From assembly GCF_008806345.1 (NCBI RefSeq), contig NZ_VZZJ01000015.1, positions 1 through 64,000 on the forward strand: a stretch of DNA of 64,000 bases, read 5' to 3'. Made by a program: the position numbers and the translations under genes. How positions within the stretch are numbered: the stretch's first letter is position 1; each line of letters begins with the position of its first letter. The notes below the pieces were generated by a model, which was given only the letters and a program-made list of their open reading frames with translations, was not told where the DNA came from and did not search any database. This stretch comes from Methylobacterium planeticum (GTDB taxonomy: Bacteria > Pseudomonadota > Alphaproteobacteria > Rhizobiales > Beijerinckiaceae). Of this stretch, positions 1 through 9,381 are shown in pieces.

Positions 1-128
1 TCGTGCAGCGCACGCCCCGCGGGCGCGTCCTCACCCCCCACGCCTTCCGCCATATGGGGCTGCCCGAGGCCCGGCGCGAGCCGAGCAGCCAGTTCGGACT
101 GTTCGCGGGCGATCCGGACGCGGAGTGA
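1..128 (+). CDS. ruvB: RuvB Holliday-junction branch-migration ATPase, C-terminal end only
   Basis: Only the last 41 codons are in the window (reading frame from base 3, stop TGA at 126-128). The residues VQRTPRGR, a proline/histidine stretch and HMGLPEA match the end of the winged-helix DNA-binding domain III of RuvB, where FIQRTPRGR is a family hallmark. RuvB drives branch migration together with RuvA. In many proteobacteria ruvCAB lies directly upstream of ybgC-tolQRAB, which is what follows here after an inserted toxin-antitoxin pair. The 5' part lies outside the window. Confidence 0.88.
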   Translation, partial: VQRTPRGRVLTPHAFRHMGLPEARREPSSQFGLFAGDPDAE

Positions 129-180
129 GTCCGCGAGCGTTATGCTAGGCTGCGCCCGCAGCCGCGTGCCGGAGCCCAGG

Positions 181-459
181 ATGTCCGCCAGCCGATCCTT
201 CAGCGTGACCCTCACCGACGACCTCGCCAACCTCGTCCGCGAGAAGGTCGCGGCCGGCGAGTATGCCAGTGCCAGCGAGGTGATCAGCGACGGCCTCGCC
301 GCCCTGCGCGAGCGGGACCGGGCCGTCGAGGATTGGCTGACCGCACGGGTGGGCCCCGCCTATGACCGAATGATGCAGGACCCGTCCGCCGCCATCCCGG
401 CGGATGACCTGCGCCGCCTGTTGAGCGAGGGAAGCGCGGGCACTGAAGCCGGCCGATGA
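181..459 (+). CDS. ParD-type antitoxin
   Basis: 92-residue protein. The N-terminal 45 residues (FSVTLTDDLANLVREKV, then GEYASASEVISDGL) match the ribbon-helix-helix domain of ParD/CC2985-type antitoxins, which bind the operator as dimers. The charged C-terminal tail would wrap the toxin. An ATG at 142 is in frame, but the ATG at 181 starts exactly at the family's usual N-terminus. The stop overlaps the start of the next gene by 4 bp (ATGA), so the two are translationally coupled as expected for a toxin-antitoxin operon. The pair sits between ruvB and ybgC, which are usually adjacent or close, suggesting an insertion. Confidence 0.85.
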   Translation: MSASRSFSVTLTDDLANLVREKVAAGEYASASEVISDGLAALRERDRAVEDWLTARVGPAYDRMMQDPSAAIPADDLRRLLSEGSAGTEAGR

Positions 460-767
460 CGTCCCGCGTGCGTTTCAGCCCCGAGGCACGGGATGATCTG
501 CTCGCCCTTCGACGCTATATCGCCGGGGAGGCGGGGGCCGCCGCCGCCGCCGCCTTCACGGAAGCGATCGTGGCCTATTGCGAGAGCTTCGCGACCTTTC
601 CCGAGCGTGGACGCCGACGGGACGACATCCGTCCGGGTCTGCGCGTTATCGGATTCCGCCGCCGTGCCACCATCGCGTTCGCGCTGCACGGCACGGACGT
701 CCTCGTCCTCGGCGTGCTCTACGCCGGGCGCGACATCGAACGAGCCCTGCGTGACCATGACCCGTGA
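456..767 (+). CDS. ParE/RelE-superfamily toxin
   Basis: 103-residue protein with the ParE layout: N-terminal VRFSPEARDDLLALRRYI helix pair, the segment ATFPERGRRRDDIRPGLRV, then IGFRRRATIAFAL and a final strand LVLGVLYAGRDIE. Members poison DNA gyrase (ParE) or cleave mRNA on ribosomes (RelE). The sequence favours the ParE subgroup (FP.RG..R and VLYAGRD). Length is normal for the family and no disruption is seen. It overlaps the antitoxin gene by 4 bp, so the pair looks intact. The target is inferred, not shown. Confidence 0.85.
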   Translation: MTSRVRFSPEARDDLLALRRYIAGEAGAAAAAAFTEAIVAYCESFATFPERGRRRDDIRPGLRVIGFRRRATIAFALHGTDVLVLGVLYAGRDIERALRDHDP

Positions 768-890
768 CGCCGTAATGCCGGATGCCCGGAAGGCCGGTTT
801 CGAAACCTTCGGCTCCAAGGCCCCTGGTGCCGGGACCTCCGGTGTCAAGTCGACCTGCGGAGCGTGGCCGCGCCTGCGCGTGAGCGCCGC

Positions 891-1346
891 GTGACGGCGT
901 TCGACTGGACCGGCGCCCACGCGCTGCCCGTGCGGGTCTATTACGAGGACACCGACTTCTCGGGCTTCGTCTACCACGCGAGCTACCTGCGCTTCATGGA
1001 GCGCGGGCGCACCGAGCTGCTGCGGGGGCTGGCCGGCGACCAGTCCGACCTGCACCGGGACGCGGACGGGCTCGTCTTCGTGGTGCGGCGCATGGAGATC
1101 GACTATCTCAAGCCCGCCCGCATGGACGACGCGCTCACGGTGCTCACCGGCACGCGCGAATTGCGCGGGGCCTCCATGCACCTGACGCAGGCGGTGCGGC
1201 GCGGGGCGGAGATCCTGGTGCGGGCCGAGGTGGTGGTGGCCTGCGTGCGCGAGGGCCGGGCGATCCGCCTGCCCGAATCCCTGCGGCGCGCCCTGTCGCG
1301 CCCCGTCGCCGGGCGCAACCAATCCTTAACCTTGCTGGCCCCCTAA
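891..1346 (+). CDS. ybgC: YbgC-family acyl-CoA thioesterase
   Basis: Hot-dog fold thioesterase of the 4-hydroxybenzoyl-CoA thioesterase family. The segment PVRVYYEDTDFSGFVYHASY holds the conserved catalytic aspartate region and is followed by LRFMERGRTE. YbgC hydrolyses acyl-CoA (or acyl-ACP) and is associated with phospholipid metabolism at the inner membrane. It is the first gene of the classical tol-pal operon, as here (158 bp upstream of tolQ). I chose the GTG at 891 because homologues begin just before the LPVRVYYEDTD motif; a GTG at 864 is an in-frame alternative adding nine residues. Neither has a convincing ribosome-binding site. Confidence 0.85.
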   Translation: MTAFDWTGAHALPVRVYYEDTDFSGFVYHASYLRFMERGRTELLRGLAGDQSDLHRDADGLVFVVRRMEIDYLKPARMDDALTVLTGTRELRGASMHLTQAVRRGAEILVRAEVVVACVREGRAIRLPESLRRALSRPVAGRNQSLTLLAP

Positions 1347-1504
1347 CTCGTTCGCTCAAGGTGGGGCGCGGAGCTTCGAAGCTCGGCCCTTACTTTCGAC
1401 AGATTCAACCGCGATTCCCCAGGATATCGCTCGTTGATCTGAGTGGAGCGCGTGGGCCGTCCCGCCGCCGCGGTGCGGCCGCCCGGGGACTTGAGGATCT
1501 CGCC

Positions 1505-2227
<723 letters not shown>

Positions 2228-2270
2228 TCCGCATCCCGGACCGATCCGCCAGCACACGAGGACGAGCCAC

Positions 2271-2717
2271 ATGGGCATGGCCCACGGAGCCGCGCAGGGC
2301 GGCAAGCGTCGCCGGCGCGGCCGGCGCAGCACCGGCGCCATCAACGAGATCAACATGACGCCGTTCATCGACGTCGTGCTGGTGCTGCTCATCGTCTTCA
2401 TGGTGGCGGCTCCGATGATGACGGTCGGCGTGCCCCTCGACCTGCCGCAATCCAAGGCGAGCCCGCTCAACTCCGATTCGAAGCCGGTGACGCTCTCGAT
2501 CCGCCAGGGCGGCCAGATCTTCCTCGGCGAGGACGAGCTCACCGACGACACCATCGTGCCGAAGCTCACCGAGACCGCGAAGTCCGGCTTCGAGGAGCGC
2601 GTCTTCGTGCGCGGCGACAAGCGGGTCGATTACGGGCGGGTGGCCCAGGTGATGGCGATCGTGACCGGCGGCGGCTTCAAGAAGGTCGCCCTCGTCACCG
2701 AGCCCGACCAGCGGTAA
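2271..2717 (+). CDS. tolR: TolR, ExbD-family Tol motor subunit
   Basis: 148-residue ExbD/TolR protein with an arginine-rich cytoplasmic N-terminus and one membrane helix at about residues 32-52. The helix begins INEINMTPFIDVVLVLLIVF and carries the aspartate that translocates protons with TolQ. The periplasmic part (residues 60-148) matches the TolR dimer domain, including ARVAQVMAIV-like and GFKKVALVTEP-like segments. An ACGAGGAC precedes the ATG. It lies between tolQ and tolA in one transcription unit. Confidence 0.95.
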   Translation: MGMAHGAAQGGKRRRRGRRSTGAINEINMTPFIDVVLVLLIVFMVAAPMMTVGVPLDLPQSKASPLNSDSKPVTLSIRQGGQIFLGEDELTDDTIVPKLTETAKSGFEERVFVRGDKRVDYGRVAQVMAIVTGGGFKKVALVTEPDQR

Positions 2718-2729
2718 CGGGCCCCCGCC

Positions 2730-4097
2730 GTGGCGTTCTCCTTCGACCGCAGGGAACCGGGTGTCTGGATCTCCGCCGGCCTGCACGCCGCGGTGCTGGT
2801 CCTCGCCCTCGTGGGCATCTCGACCGAGGTCCTGCCCGAGGCGCAGGAGGGCGTGCCCGTCGAGGTGATCACCGAGAACCAGTTCTCCGAGATCACCAAG
2901 GGCGAGCGCAACGCCGACAAGCCGATGCCGAACGCCGCGACCCGCGCCGACCGCAAGGCCGACACGGTCGAGGAGCGCGAGCCCGAGAACGCCAAGCGCG
3001 ACGCGCCCGCGGCCCCGACCCGCACCGCCGACATGAAGCTCGCCAACGCCGACGAGATGCCGCTGCGCTCGAACGAGCCCGACCCGGCCGAGGACGCGAA
3101 GGCCAAGGCCGCCGAGAAGGCCGCCGAGAAGGCCGAGCAGCAGAAGGCCGCCGCCGCCAAGGCTGCCGCCGAGAAGGCCGAGGCCAGGAAGGCGGAAGCC
3201 AAGGCCGAGGCTGCCAAGGCCGAGACTGCCAAGGCGGCCGCCGAGAAGGCGGCTGCGGAGAAGGCGGAGGCCGCCAAGCGCGAGCAGCTCGACAAGCTGA
3301 TCGAGAAGCAGGAGGCCGAGGCCGAGGCCGCCGAGGCGAAGGCCAGGGCGGAGGCCGCCGCCAGGGCGAAGGCCGACGCGAAGGCCAAGGCGGAGGCCAA
3401 GGCGAAGGCGGAGGCGAAAGCGGAGGCGGACGCCAAGGCGAAGGCGGAGGCGAAAGCGGAGGCGGACGCCAAGGCCAAGGAGGCCGAGCGCCAGAAGGAG
3501 CTCGCCGAGGCGAAGGCGGAGGCCGAGCGCGAGAAGGCGGAGGCCGCCACCAAGGCCAAGGCGGAGGCCGCCGCCAAGGCGAAGGCCAAGGCGATGGCGG
3601 ACGCGAAGGCCAAGGCGGATGCCGAGGCCAAGGCGAAGCGTCAGGCCGAGCTCGCCGAGAAGTTCAGCGCCGGCGACATCCGGCAGATGCTCGCCTCGAA
3701 GGCGCCCTCGCAATCGACGGGCGCCACCGGCCACGAGGTCCAGCGCACCGCCTCCCTGGGCGCCGCCACCGGTACGGCCCAGAAGCTGTCGCCCTCCTTA
3801 CGCGACGCGCTGGTGGGCATGTTGCAGCAGCAGATCGAGCGGTGCTACTCGGCCCCGCCGGGCGCCGCGCAGGGCGTCGTCCTGCCGATGCTCGACATCC
3901 GCCTGAACCCGAACGGCTCGCTCGCGGCCGAGCCCCGGATCATGCGGGGCGGCGCCAGCGCCGTCGACCAGTCGATCGCGCAGGCCGCGTTGCGCGCGGT
4001 GCGGCGCTGCGCGCCCTACAAGATCCCGGCCCAGTACGCGCCGTATTACAACGACTGGAAAGCCATCAACGCGGAGTTCGAGTTCTCGGCGGCCTGA
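2730..4097 (+). CDS. tolA: TolA, envelope-spanning Tol protein
   Basis: 455 residues, starting at GTG 12 bp after tolR. A single membrane helix lies at residues 12-30 (WISAGLHAAVLVLALVGIS). A long Ala/Lys/Glu-rich helical rod spans about residues 110-310, and a C-terminal TolA/TonB-like domain spans about 340-455 with two cysteines (IERCYSAP and RRCAPYK), as in alphaproteobacterial TolA. TolA links the inner-membrane TolQR motor to TolB and Pal. The rod-coding DNA is internally repetitive, including a perfect 36-bp duplication at 3396-3467. Sequence identity is low in this family, so the call rests on architecture and operon position. Confidence 0.93.
   Translation: MAFSFDRREPGVWISAGLHAAVLVLALVGISTEVLPEAQEGVPVEVITENQFSEITKGERNADKPMPNAATRADRKADTVEEREPENAKRDAPAAPTRTADMKLANADEMPLRSNEPDPAEDAKAKAAEKAAEKAEQQKAAAAKAAAEKAEARKAEAKAEAAKAETAKAAAEKAAAEKAEAAKREQLDKLIEKQEAEAEAAEAKARAEAAARAKADAKAKAEAKAKAEAKAEADAKAKAEAKAEADAKAKEAERQKELAEAKAEAEREKAEAATKAKAEAAAKAKAKAMADAKAKADAEAKAKRQAELAEKFSAGDIRQMLASKAPSQSTGATGHEVQRTASLGAATGTAQKLSPSLRDALVGMLQQQIERCYSAPPGAAQGVVLPMLDIRLNPNGSLAAEPRIMRGGASAVDQSIAQAALRAVRRCAPYKIPAQYAPYYNDWKAINAEFEFSAA
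3396..3467 (+). repeat. 36-bp perfect tandem duplication inside tolA
   Basis: Two adjacent identical 36-bp units (3396-3431 and 3432-3467) encode two copies of a 12-residue Ala/Lys/Glu segment (AKAKAEAKAEAD). Identity at DNA level, including synonymous positions, points to recent slippage or duplication in the rod region. The frame is kept. Confidence 0.9.
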
Positions 4098-4183
4098 ACC
4101 GGCCGCAACGGCCTGAACCAGCCGCTCCTCCGGGACATCCCGTCCCAGACAGCTCAGTCCTTCCCGGGAAATCAGCCACAGCC

Positions 4184-5527
4184 ATGCCTCATTGCCCGTT
4201 CCCCCGGCGCCGCACCGTCGCGACGCTGCTCGCCGCCCTCGCGCTCGCCCTCTTCGGCGGGATCGCGGGCGGCATGAACCCGGCCCAGGCGCAGCTGCAG
4301 CTGCGCATCGGCGGCGGCGCCTTCCAGCCGATGCCGATCGCCGTGACAGACTTCTCCGGCGACCCGAGCCTCGGCAGCCTCGTCTCCAGCGTGGTGACGA
4401 ACAACCTGCGCCGCTCGGGCTACTTCACGCCCCTCGACAAGGCGAAGTTCCCCGAATCCCCCGCCTTCGACGCGGCGCCGGGCTTCGAGAAGTGGCGCGG
4501 GGCCGGGGTGCAGGGCCTCGTGACCGGGCGGGTCTCCCGCGACGGCTCGGGCCGGCTCAAGGTCGAGTTCCGCCTCTGGGACGTGACCTCGGGCCAGCAG
4601 ATGACGGGCCAGCAATACGCCACCGACCCGGCCAACGCCCGGCGCACCGGCCACCTCGTCTCGGACGCGGTCTACACCAAGATCACCGGCCTCGGCCCCT
4701 GGTTCGACAGCCGCATCGCCTTCGTGGACGAGTCGGGCCCCAAGGAGAACCGGCGCAAGCGCCTGATGGTGATGGACCAGGACGGCGCCAACGTGCGGGC
4801 GCTGACCACGGGGGAGACCTCGATCGTGGCCCCGCGCTACTCGCCCGCCACCCAGGACATCGCCTTCATGGCGCAGGCGACGGGCCACCAGCCCCGCATC
4901 CAGGTGATCAACCTCGAGACCGGCTCGCGCCAGGCGGTGGGCAACTTCGAATCGATGAGCGCGAGCCCGCGCTTCTCGCCGGACGGGCGGCGCCTCGTGC
5001 TGAGCGTGCAGCAGGGCGGCAACGCCGACATCGTCACCATGGACCTCGCCTCGAAGGCGCAGCGCCCGATCACCAGCGGCATGGCCATCGACACCTCGCC
5101 GACCTACGCGCCGGACGGCTCGCAGATCGTGTTCGAATCCGACCGCGGCGGCTCGCAGCAGATCTACGTGATGGGCGCGGACGGCTCGAACCCGCACCGG
5201 ATCTCCTTCGGGGAGGGCTCGGCCTCGCAGCCGGCCTGGTCGCCGCGGGGCGACCTCATCGCCTTCACGCGCCAGCGCAAGGGCGGCTTCGCCATCTGCG
5301 TGATGAAGCCCGACGGCTCGGGCGAGCGGGTGCTGACGGAGGGCTTCCACAACGAGGGCCCGACCTTCGCGCCGAACGGCCAGTACGTGCTGTTCTTCCG
5401 CGATCCGGGCGGCCAGGGCGGCGGCAAGCTCTACATGGTCGACATCACCGGCCGGGTCGAGCAGCCGGTGCCGACCCCCTCCTACGCCTCCGACCCGACC
5501 TGGTCGCCGCTGCTGGCCGGGAAGTAG
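4184..5527 (+). CDS. tolB: TolB, periplasmic beta-propeller of the Tol-Pal system
   Basis: 447 residues. An export signal covers residues 1-32, with a hydrophobic core LLAALALALFGGIAGG and a cleavage site after AQA. The TolB N-terminal domain (about 35-160) follows. A six-bladed propeller comes next, with recurring YSPATQDIAF, FSPDGRRLVLS, YAPDGSQIVFESDRGG, WSPRGDLIAFTR and FAPNGQYVLFF repeats. TolB binds Pal and TolA in the periplasm. The frame is open far upstream inside tolA; the ATG at 4184 is the only start that gives the signal peptide. The usual downstream pal and ybgF/cpoB are absent; the next gene is convergent. Confidence 0.95.
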   Translation: MPHCPFPRRRTVATLLAALALALFGGIAGGMNPAQAQLQLRIGGGAFQPMPIAVTDFSGDPSLGSLVSSVVTNNLRRSGYFTPLDKAKFPESPAFDAAPGFEKWRGAGVQGLVTGRVSRDGSGRLKVEFRLWDVTSGQQMTGQQYATDPANARRTGHLVSDAVYTKITGLGPWFDSRIAFVDESGPKENRRKRLMVMDQDGANVRALTTGETSIVAPRYSPATQDIAFMAQATGHQPRIQVINLETGSRQAVGNFESMSASPRFSPDGRRLVLSVQQGGNADIVTMDLASKAQRPITSGMAIDTSPTYAPDGSQIVFESDRGGSQQIYVMGADGSNPHRISFGEGSASQPAWSPRGDLIAFTRQRKGGFAICVMKPDGSGERVLTEGFHNEGPTFAPNGQYVLFFRDPGGQGGGKLYMVDITGRVEQPVPTPSYASDPTWSPLLAGK

Positions 5528-5648
5528 GGACGCGGGGGCAGCTTGCGGGCGCGAGCCGGTCCGGGTCGCCGCCCGCTTCGGCGGGTCGGGTGATCAGGCT
5601 CGGCGCCATCGCCCGCAGGGCGCGGGGGATCGCCGCCGGCGTCAGCGG

Positions 5649-6881
5649 TCACGCCCCGGTCAGGAGCCGGTCGCGGGCCTTCAGGGCCGGGAACAGGCGG
5701 CCCCAGAGCAGGGCCACCAGCAGGGTGGCGAGGCCGCCGGCCACCACCGCCGGCACGGCGCCGATCAGCGCCGCGAGCGTGCCGGATTCGAACTCGCCGA
5801 GCTCGTTCGAGGCGCCGATGAAGACGGTGTTCACCGCCGAGACCCGGCCCCGCATGGCATCCGGGGTCTCGCCCTGCACGAAGGTCTGGCGCACGTAGAC
5901 GCTGATCATGTCGGCCGCACCCGTGAGGAACAGGCAGGCCATCGACAGGGGCAGCGAGCGGGACAGGCCGAACACCGCGATCGCGATCCCGAACACCGCC
6001 ACCGCCTGCAGCATCCGGATCCCGGCCCGGCGCTGCAGGGGCCGGTAGGCGAGGAGGATCGCCATCAGCACGGCACCTGCCGCCGGCATGCTGCGCAGGG
6101 CGCCGAGGCCGAGGGGGCCGACATGCAGGACCTCGGCGGCGAAGATCGGCAGCAGCGCGGTGGCACCCCCGAGCAGCACCGCCACGAGGTCGAGGCTGAT
6201 GGCGCCGAGCACCACCGGCTGGGCCCAGATGTAGGACAGGCCCGCCGACAGGGTCGCCCAGGTCACGGGCGGGCGCTCGGTGACGGGGGCCGGGCGGAAG
6301 CGGATCGCCGCCACGAGGGCGCTCGCCAGCGCGAAGCTGAGGGCGGCCCCCCCGAACACCACCGCGGGCCCGAGGGCGTAGAGGAAGCCCCCGAGGGCCG
6401 GGCCGAGCACCGAGGCGCTCTGCCAGAGGGAGGCGTTCCAGGCGATGGCGGGGCCGAACAGGTCCCGCGGCACCAGCGTCGGCAGCAGGGCCTGGAGGGC
6501 CGGGTTGGCGAAGGCCCGGGCGGTGCCGACCGCCACCACGAGGGCGTAGACGGGCCAGACCGCGCCGCTGCCGAATTCGGCCACCGCGAACAGCGCGAGG
6601 CTCGCGGCCGCCTGCACCCCGAAGGCCAGCGCCGCGACGAGGCGGCGGTCGTAGGTGTCGGCCACGTGCCCGGTGATCAGGGCGCAGAGGATCGCCGGCA
6701 GGAAGCTCGCGAGGCCGACGAGCCCGAGGGCCAGGGCCGAGCGGGTCAGGTCGTAGACGAACCAGCCGATCGCCACCGCCTGCATCTGGTAGGCGAGGCC
6801 GGTGAGGAAGCGGGCGGCCCCGAACAGGCGGAAATCGCCGTTGCGGAAGACGACCCAGCCGGAAGTGGTGCGCGCGAGCAT
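5649..6881 (-). CDS. MFS transporter, MFS_3/EntS-like
   Basis: 410-residue major facilitator with about 12 membrane segments. It begins FRNGDFRLFGAARFLTGLAYQMQAVAIGW, a pattern of the MFS_3 (DUF894) group that includes enterobactin exporter EntS. The loop motif GHVADTYDRR between helices 2 and 3 is the MFS A-motif variant, and FVQGETPDAMRGRVSAV is the second-half signature. Substrate is unknown. The frame is open to 6995, but family members begin about two residues before WVVFRNGDFRL, so the ATG at 6881 is preferred. No strong ribosome-binding site is visible. It is convergent with tolB. Confidence 0.85.
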   Translation of the reverse strand: MLARTTSGWVVFRNGDFRLFGAARFLTGLAYQMQAVAIGWFVYDLTRSALALGLVGLASFLPAILCALITGHVADTYDRRLVAALAFGVQAAASLALFAVAEFGSGAVWPVYALVVAVGTARAFANPALQALLPTLVPRDLFGPAIAWNASLWQSASVLGPALGGFLYALGPAVVFGGAALSFALASALVAAIRFRPAPVTERPPVTWATLSAGLSYIWAQPVVLGAISLDLVAVLLGGATALLPIFAAEVLHVGPLGLGALRSMPAAGAVLMAILLAYRPLQRRAGIRMLQAVAVFGIAIAVFGLSRSLPLSMACLFLTGAADMISVYVRQTFVQGETPDAMRGRVSAVNTVFIGASNELGEFESGTLAALIGAVPAVVAGGLATLLVALLWGRLFPALKARDRLLTGA

Positions 6882-6929
6882 GGCTCGCGTGCTGAACGGC
6901 CGAGGTCGCCGCGTCAAGCGCGGAGGCCA

Positions 6930-7079
6930 TTCGCGGAGGCCAGCATCGGCGTTCCGGTCGCGACCTTGCGCCAGTGGGAGCATCGCCGGCGGCATCCGCA
7001 GGGTCCGGCGCGCGTCCTCCTCGCCCTGCTCGACAAGAACCCGCTCCTCGTCGAGGAGACGCTCGGTCAGCCCTCCTGA
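6930..7079 (+). pseudogene. remnant of an XRE-family antitoxin-like regulator (C-terminal fragment)
   Basis: The plus-strand frame ending at TGA 7077-7079 encodes IGVPVATLRQWEHRRRHP, then QGPARVLLALLDKNP and VEETL. This closely resembles the end of NadS/HigA2-type XRE regulators (pattern FGVP..TLR.WEQ.RR.P.GPAR.LL). The N-terminal half expected upstream (about 55-70 residues including the first helices) is missing, because that DNA is the start of the minus-strand MFS gene. No start codon with a ribosome-binding site is evident. I read it as a decayed fragment of a toxin-antitoxin locus. The partner toxin gene is not found nearby. Confidence 0.6.
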
Positions 7080-7082
7080 CCC

Positions 7083-9257
7083 CTAATCCTTGGTCGCGGC
7101 CGCCTCGGCGCCCGCGCTCCGCCCGCCCGTGATCGGCGCCAGCGGCTCCAGGGCGGCGAGCACCGTGCCCTGGGTCAGGAGCTGCGGCAGGATCGCGGGC
7201 TCGGCGCCGGCGCCGTACAGGAGGTAGAGCGGCACGCCGCTGCGGCCGTGGCGCTCGAGGAGGCGGGTGATCTCGGGGTTCTGGTTGGTCCAGTCGCCCT
7301 TGAGGTAGGTGACGCCGCGGATCGCCAGGGCGGCGCGGACCGCGTCGGTGGCGAGCGCCGTGCGCTCGTTGACCTGGCAGGTGATGCACCAGGCCGCCGT
7401 CAGGTTGACGAAGACGGGCCGTCCCTCCGCCCGCAGGGCGTCGAGGCGGCCCTGCGTGAAGGGCTCGATCCCCTCGGCATGCCGCGCCGCGGCGCCCGCG
7501 GCGGCGTCGCGGTCGAGGATGACGGTCAGCCCGCCGACCGCCACCAGGGCGGCGCCCGCGAGGCCGCGGGCGAGGCGCCCCGTGAGCGTCGGAGCCTGGC
7601 GCCCGCGCTCCCAGATCCAGGCCGCGAAACCGACGAGGACGAGGCCGATCAGGGCGGAGAACAGCCCCCCGGGCCCGACCTGCTGCGACAGGACCCAGAC
7701 GAGCCAGGCGACGGTGGCGTAGACCGGGAAGGCGAGGATGCCCTTCAGGGTCTCCATCCAGGCGCCGGGGCGCGGCAGCCGCCGCAGGGCTCCGGGGAAG
7801 ACGGTGAGGAGCAGGAAGGGCAGGGCGAGGCCGAGGCCGAGGCTCGCGAAGATCGCCAGGGCCGCCGCCGCCGATTGGGTCAGGGCGAAGCCCACCGCCG
7901 CGCCCATGAAGGGGGCGGTGCAGGGGGTCGCCACCACGGTGGCGAGCACCCCGGTGAAGAAGGAGCCCTCCAGTCCCGCCCGCCGGGTCAGCCCGTCGCC
8001 GATCCCGGCGAGGCCGGAGCCGAGATGCACCACCCCCGACAGGCTGAGGCCCATCCCGAACAGCAGGTAGGCGAGGCCCGCCACCACGATCGGCGATTGC
8101 AGCTGGAAGCCCCAGCCGATGCCCGACCCCCCGCTCTTGAGGCCGATCAGCAGGCCCGCGAGCCCCACGAAGGCCGCCAGCACCCCGGCCGTGTAGGCGA
8201 GGCCGTGCAGGCGCACCCGCGCCGGGCCCTCGCCGGAATGGCGCACGAGGCTCAGCACCTTGATCGACAGGACCGGGAAGACGCAGGGCATCAGGTTGAG
8301 GAGGAGGCCGCCCAGGAAGGCGAGCCCGGCGGCGCCGAGGAGGCTCAGGCCCTCCTCGGGCGCGGGGACCCGCGCCGGCTCCGCGACGGCCGGGATGCCC
8401 CCGCCCGCGACCGCGGCGGGCGCCTCGCCGAGGGCGAAGGCCCGCCGCACCGGGCCCGCCTCGGTCTCCTGCTCGACCGAGAGCACCCCGGGCAGGTCGC
8501 TCGGGGCGGGGTCGGCCGGGACGGCCCGCGTCAGGGTCAGGCGCAGGCCCTGCGGGTCCAGCGCGAGGTCCTGGGGCGCGGCGTTGTCGAGGGCCGTCTC
8601 GGAATAGGGGAAGAAGACCGCCGCGCGCACCCGGTCGAGGCCGGGCGCGTCGAGGCTGAGGACGAGCCGGTCGCCGGCGCTGGCGAGCCGGACGGGCCCC
8701 GGCGCCGGCCCCGGCAGGGCCGCGCGGGCCCGGGCGAACAGGGCCGGGTCGGTGGCGCCGGGACTGGCGCCGGGGCTGGCGCCGGCGCCCGCCACCGGCA
8801 GGGTCAGGCTGAGATCGGCCGAGCCCGGCACGCATTCCTGGGCGCAGACCAGGTAGGTCAGCCGGCCCGAGAGGCGCGCCGGCTCCGCCGGGTCGAGGCT
8901 CGGCGGCGGCGTCACCGTGACGAGGAGCAGGGTCTCGCCCGCGTAGCCGAAGTTCATCAGGGTCGCGACCGGGATGCGCTCGGGCACCGGCCACTGGATC
9001 GCCCCGGCCGAGAACCCGGCGGGCAGGGTCCAGGTCACCTCCGGCGGCAGGCCCGAATCGCCGGGATTGCGCCAGTAGACGTGCCAGCCGGGCTTCATCG
9101 CGAGGCGCAGGGCGAGGGTGAAGGGCTCGCCCGCCCGCACGGCGGCGGGCTCGGCCACGAGGCTCGCCCGCACGAGGTCGGCGGGCGCTGTCAGCCCCTG
9201 CGCCGCGGCGCCGGTGAGGCCGAGGAGGAGGACGAGGAGGGAGAGAAGCCGGGTCAT
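7083..9257 (-). CDS. DsbD/ScsB-like thiol:disulfide interchange protein
   Basis: 724 residues. Signal peptide at 1-19 (LLVLLLGLTGAAAQG). A periplasmic DsbD alpha-like domain contains a Cys pair (LVCAQECVPG, near residue 140). A membrane core from about 305 to 580 carries the electron-relay cysteines in NLMPCVFPV and VATPCTAPF. A C-terminal thioredoxin domain has the active site AAWCITCQ near residue 615. Such proteins pass electrons from cytoplasmic thioredoxin to periplasmic thiol-disulfide partners. The N-terminal domain is larger than in E. coli DsbD and resembles ScsB, so the periplasmic partner cannot be named. ATG start. Confidence 0.9.
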   Translation of the reverse strand: MTRLLSLLVLLLGLTGAAAQGLTAPADLVRASLVAEPAAVRAGEPFTLALRLAMKPGWHVYWRNPGDSGLPPEVTWTLPAGFSAGAIQWPVPERIPVATLMNFGYAGETLLLVTVTPPPSLDPAEPARLSGRLTYLVCAQECVPGSADLSLTLPVAGAGASPGASPGATDPALFARARAALPGPAPGPVRLASAGDRLVLSLDAPGLDRVRAAVFFPYSETALDNAAPQDLALDPQGLRLTLTRAVPADPAPSDLPGVLSVEQETEAGPVRRAFALGEAPAAVAGGGIPAVAEPARVPAPEEGLSLLGAAGLAFLGGLLLNLMPCVFPVLSIKVLSLVRHSGEGPARVRLHGLAYTAGVLAAFVGLAGLLIGLKSGGSGIGWGFQLQSPIVVAGLAYLLFGMGLSLSGVVHLGSGLAGIGDGLTRRAGLEGSFFTGVLATVVATPCTAPFMGAAVGFALTQSAAAALAIFASLGLGLALPFLLLTVFPGALRRLPRPGAWMETLKGILAFPVYATVAWLVWVLSQQVGPGGLFSALIGLVLVGFAAWIWERGRQAPTLTGRLARGLAGAALVAVGGLTVILDRDAAAGAAARHAEGIEPFTQGRLDALRAEGRPVFVNLTAAWCITCQVNERTALATDAVRAALAIRGVTYLKGDWTNQNPEITRLLERHGRSGVPLYLLYGAGAEPAILPQLLTQGTVLAALEPLAPITGGRSAGAEAAATKD

Positions 9258-9381
9258 CGGGCCCTTACGCGCGCCGGGCGGGCGCGGTTACGCGGAGGGC
9301 GCGAGCTTAGGGGGTTTCCGGGCCGGGCGGAACCGCGGCCCGGGCGGAGCGCGGTCGCAGGGGCGGGAACCCCGCCCCGCC

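Noticed and set aside
5482..8994. A 1170-codon open frame on the minus strand across the MFS and DsbD-like genes
   Set aside because: It is a shadow in another frame of two well-recognised genes on the same strand; its translation is low-complexity Arg/Pro/Gly without any motif, as expected from GC-rich DNA.
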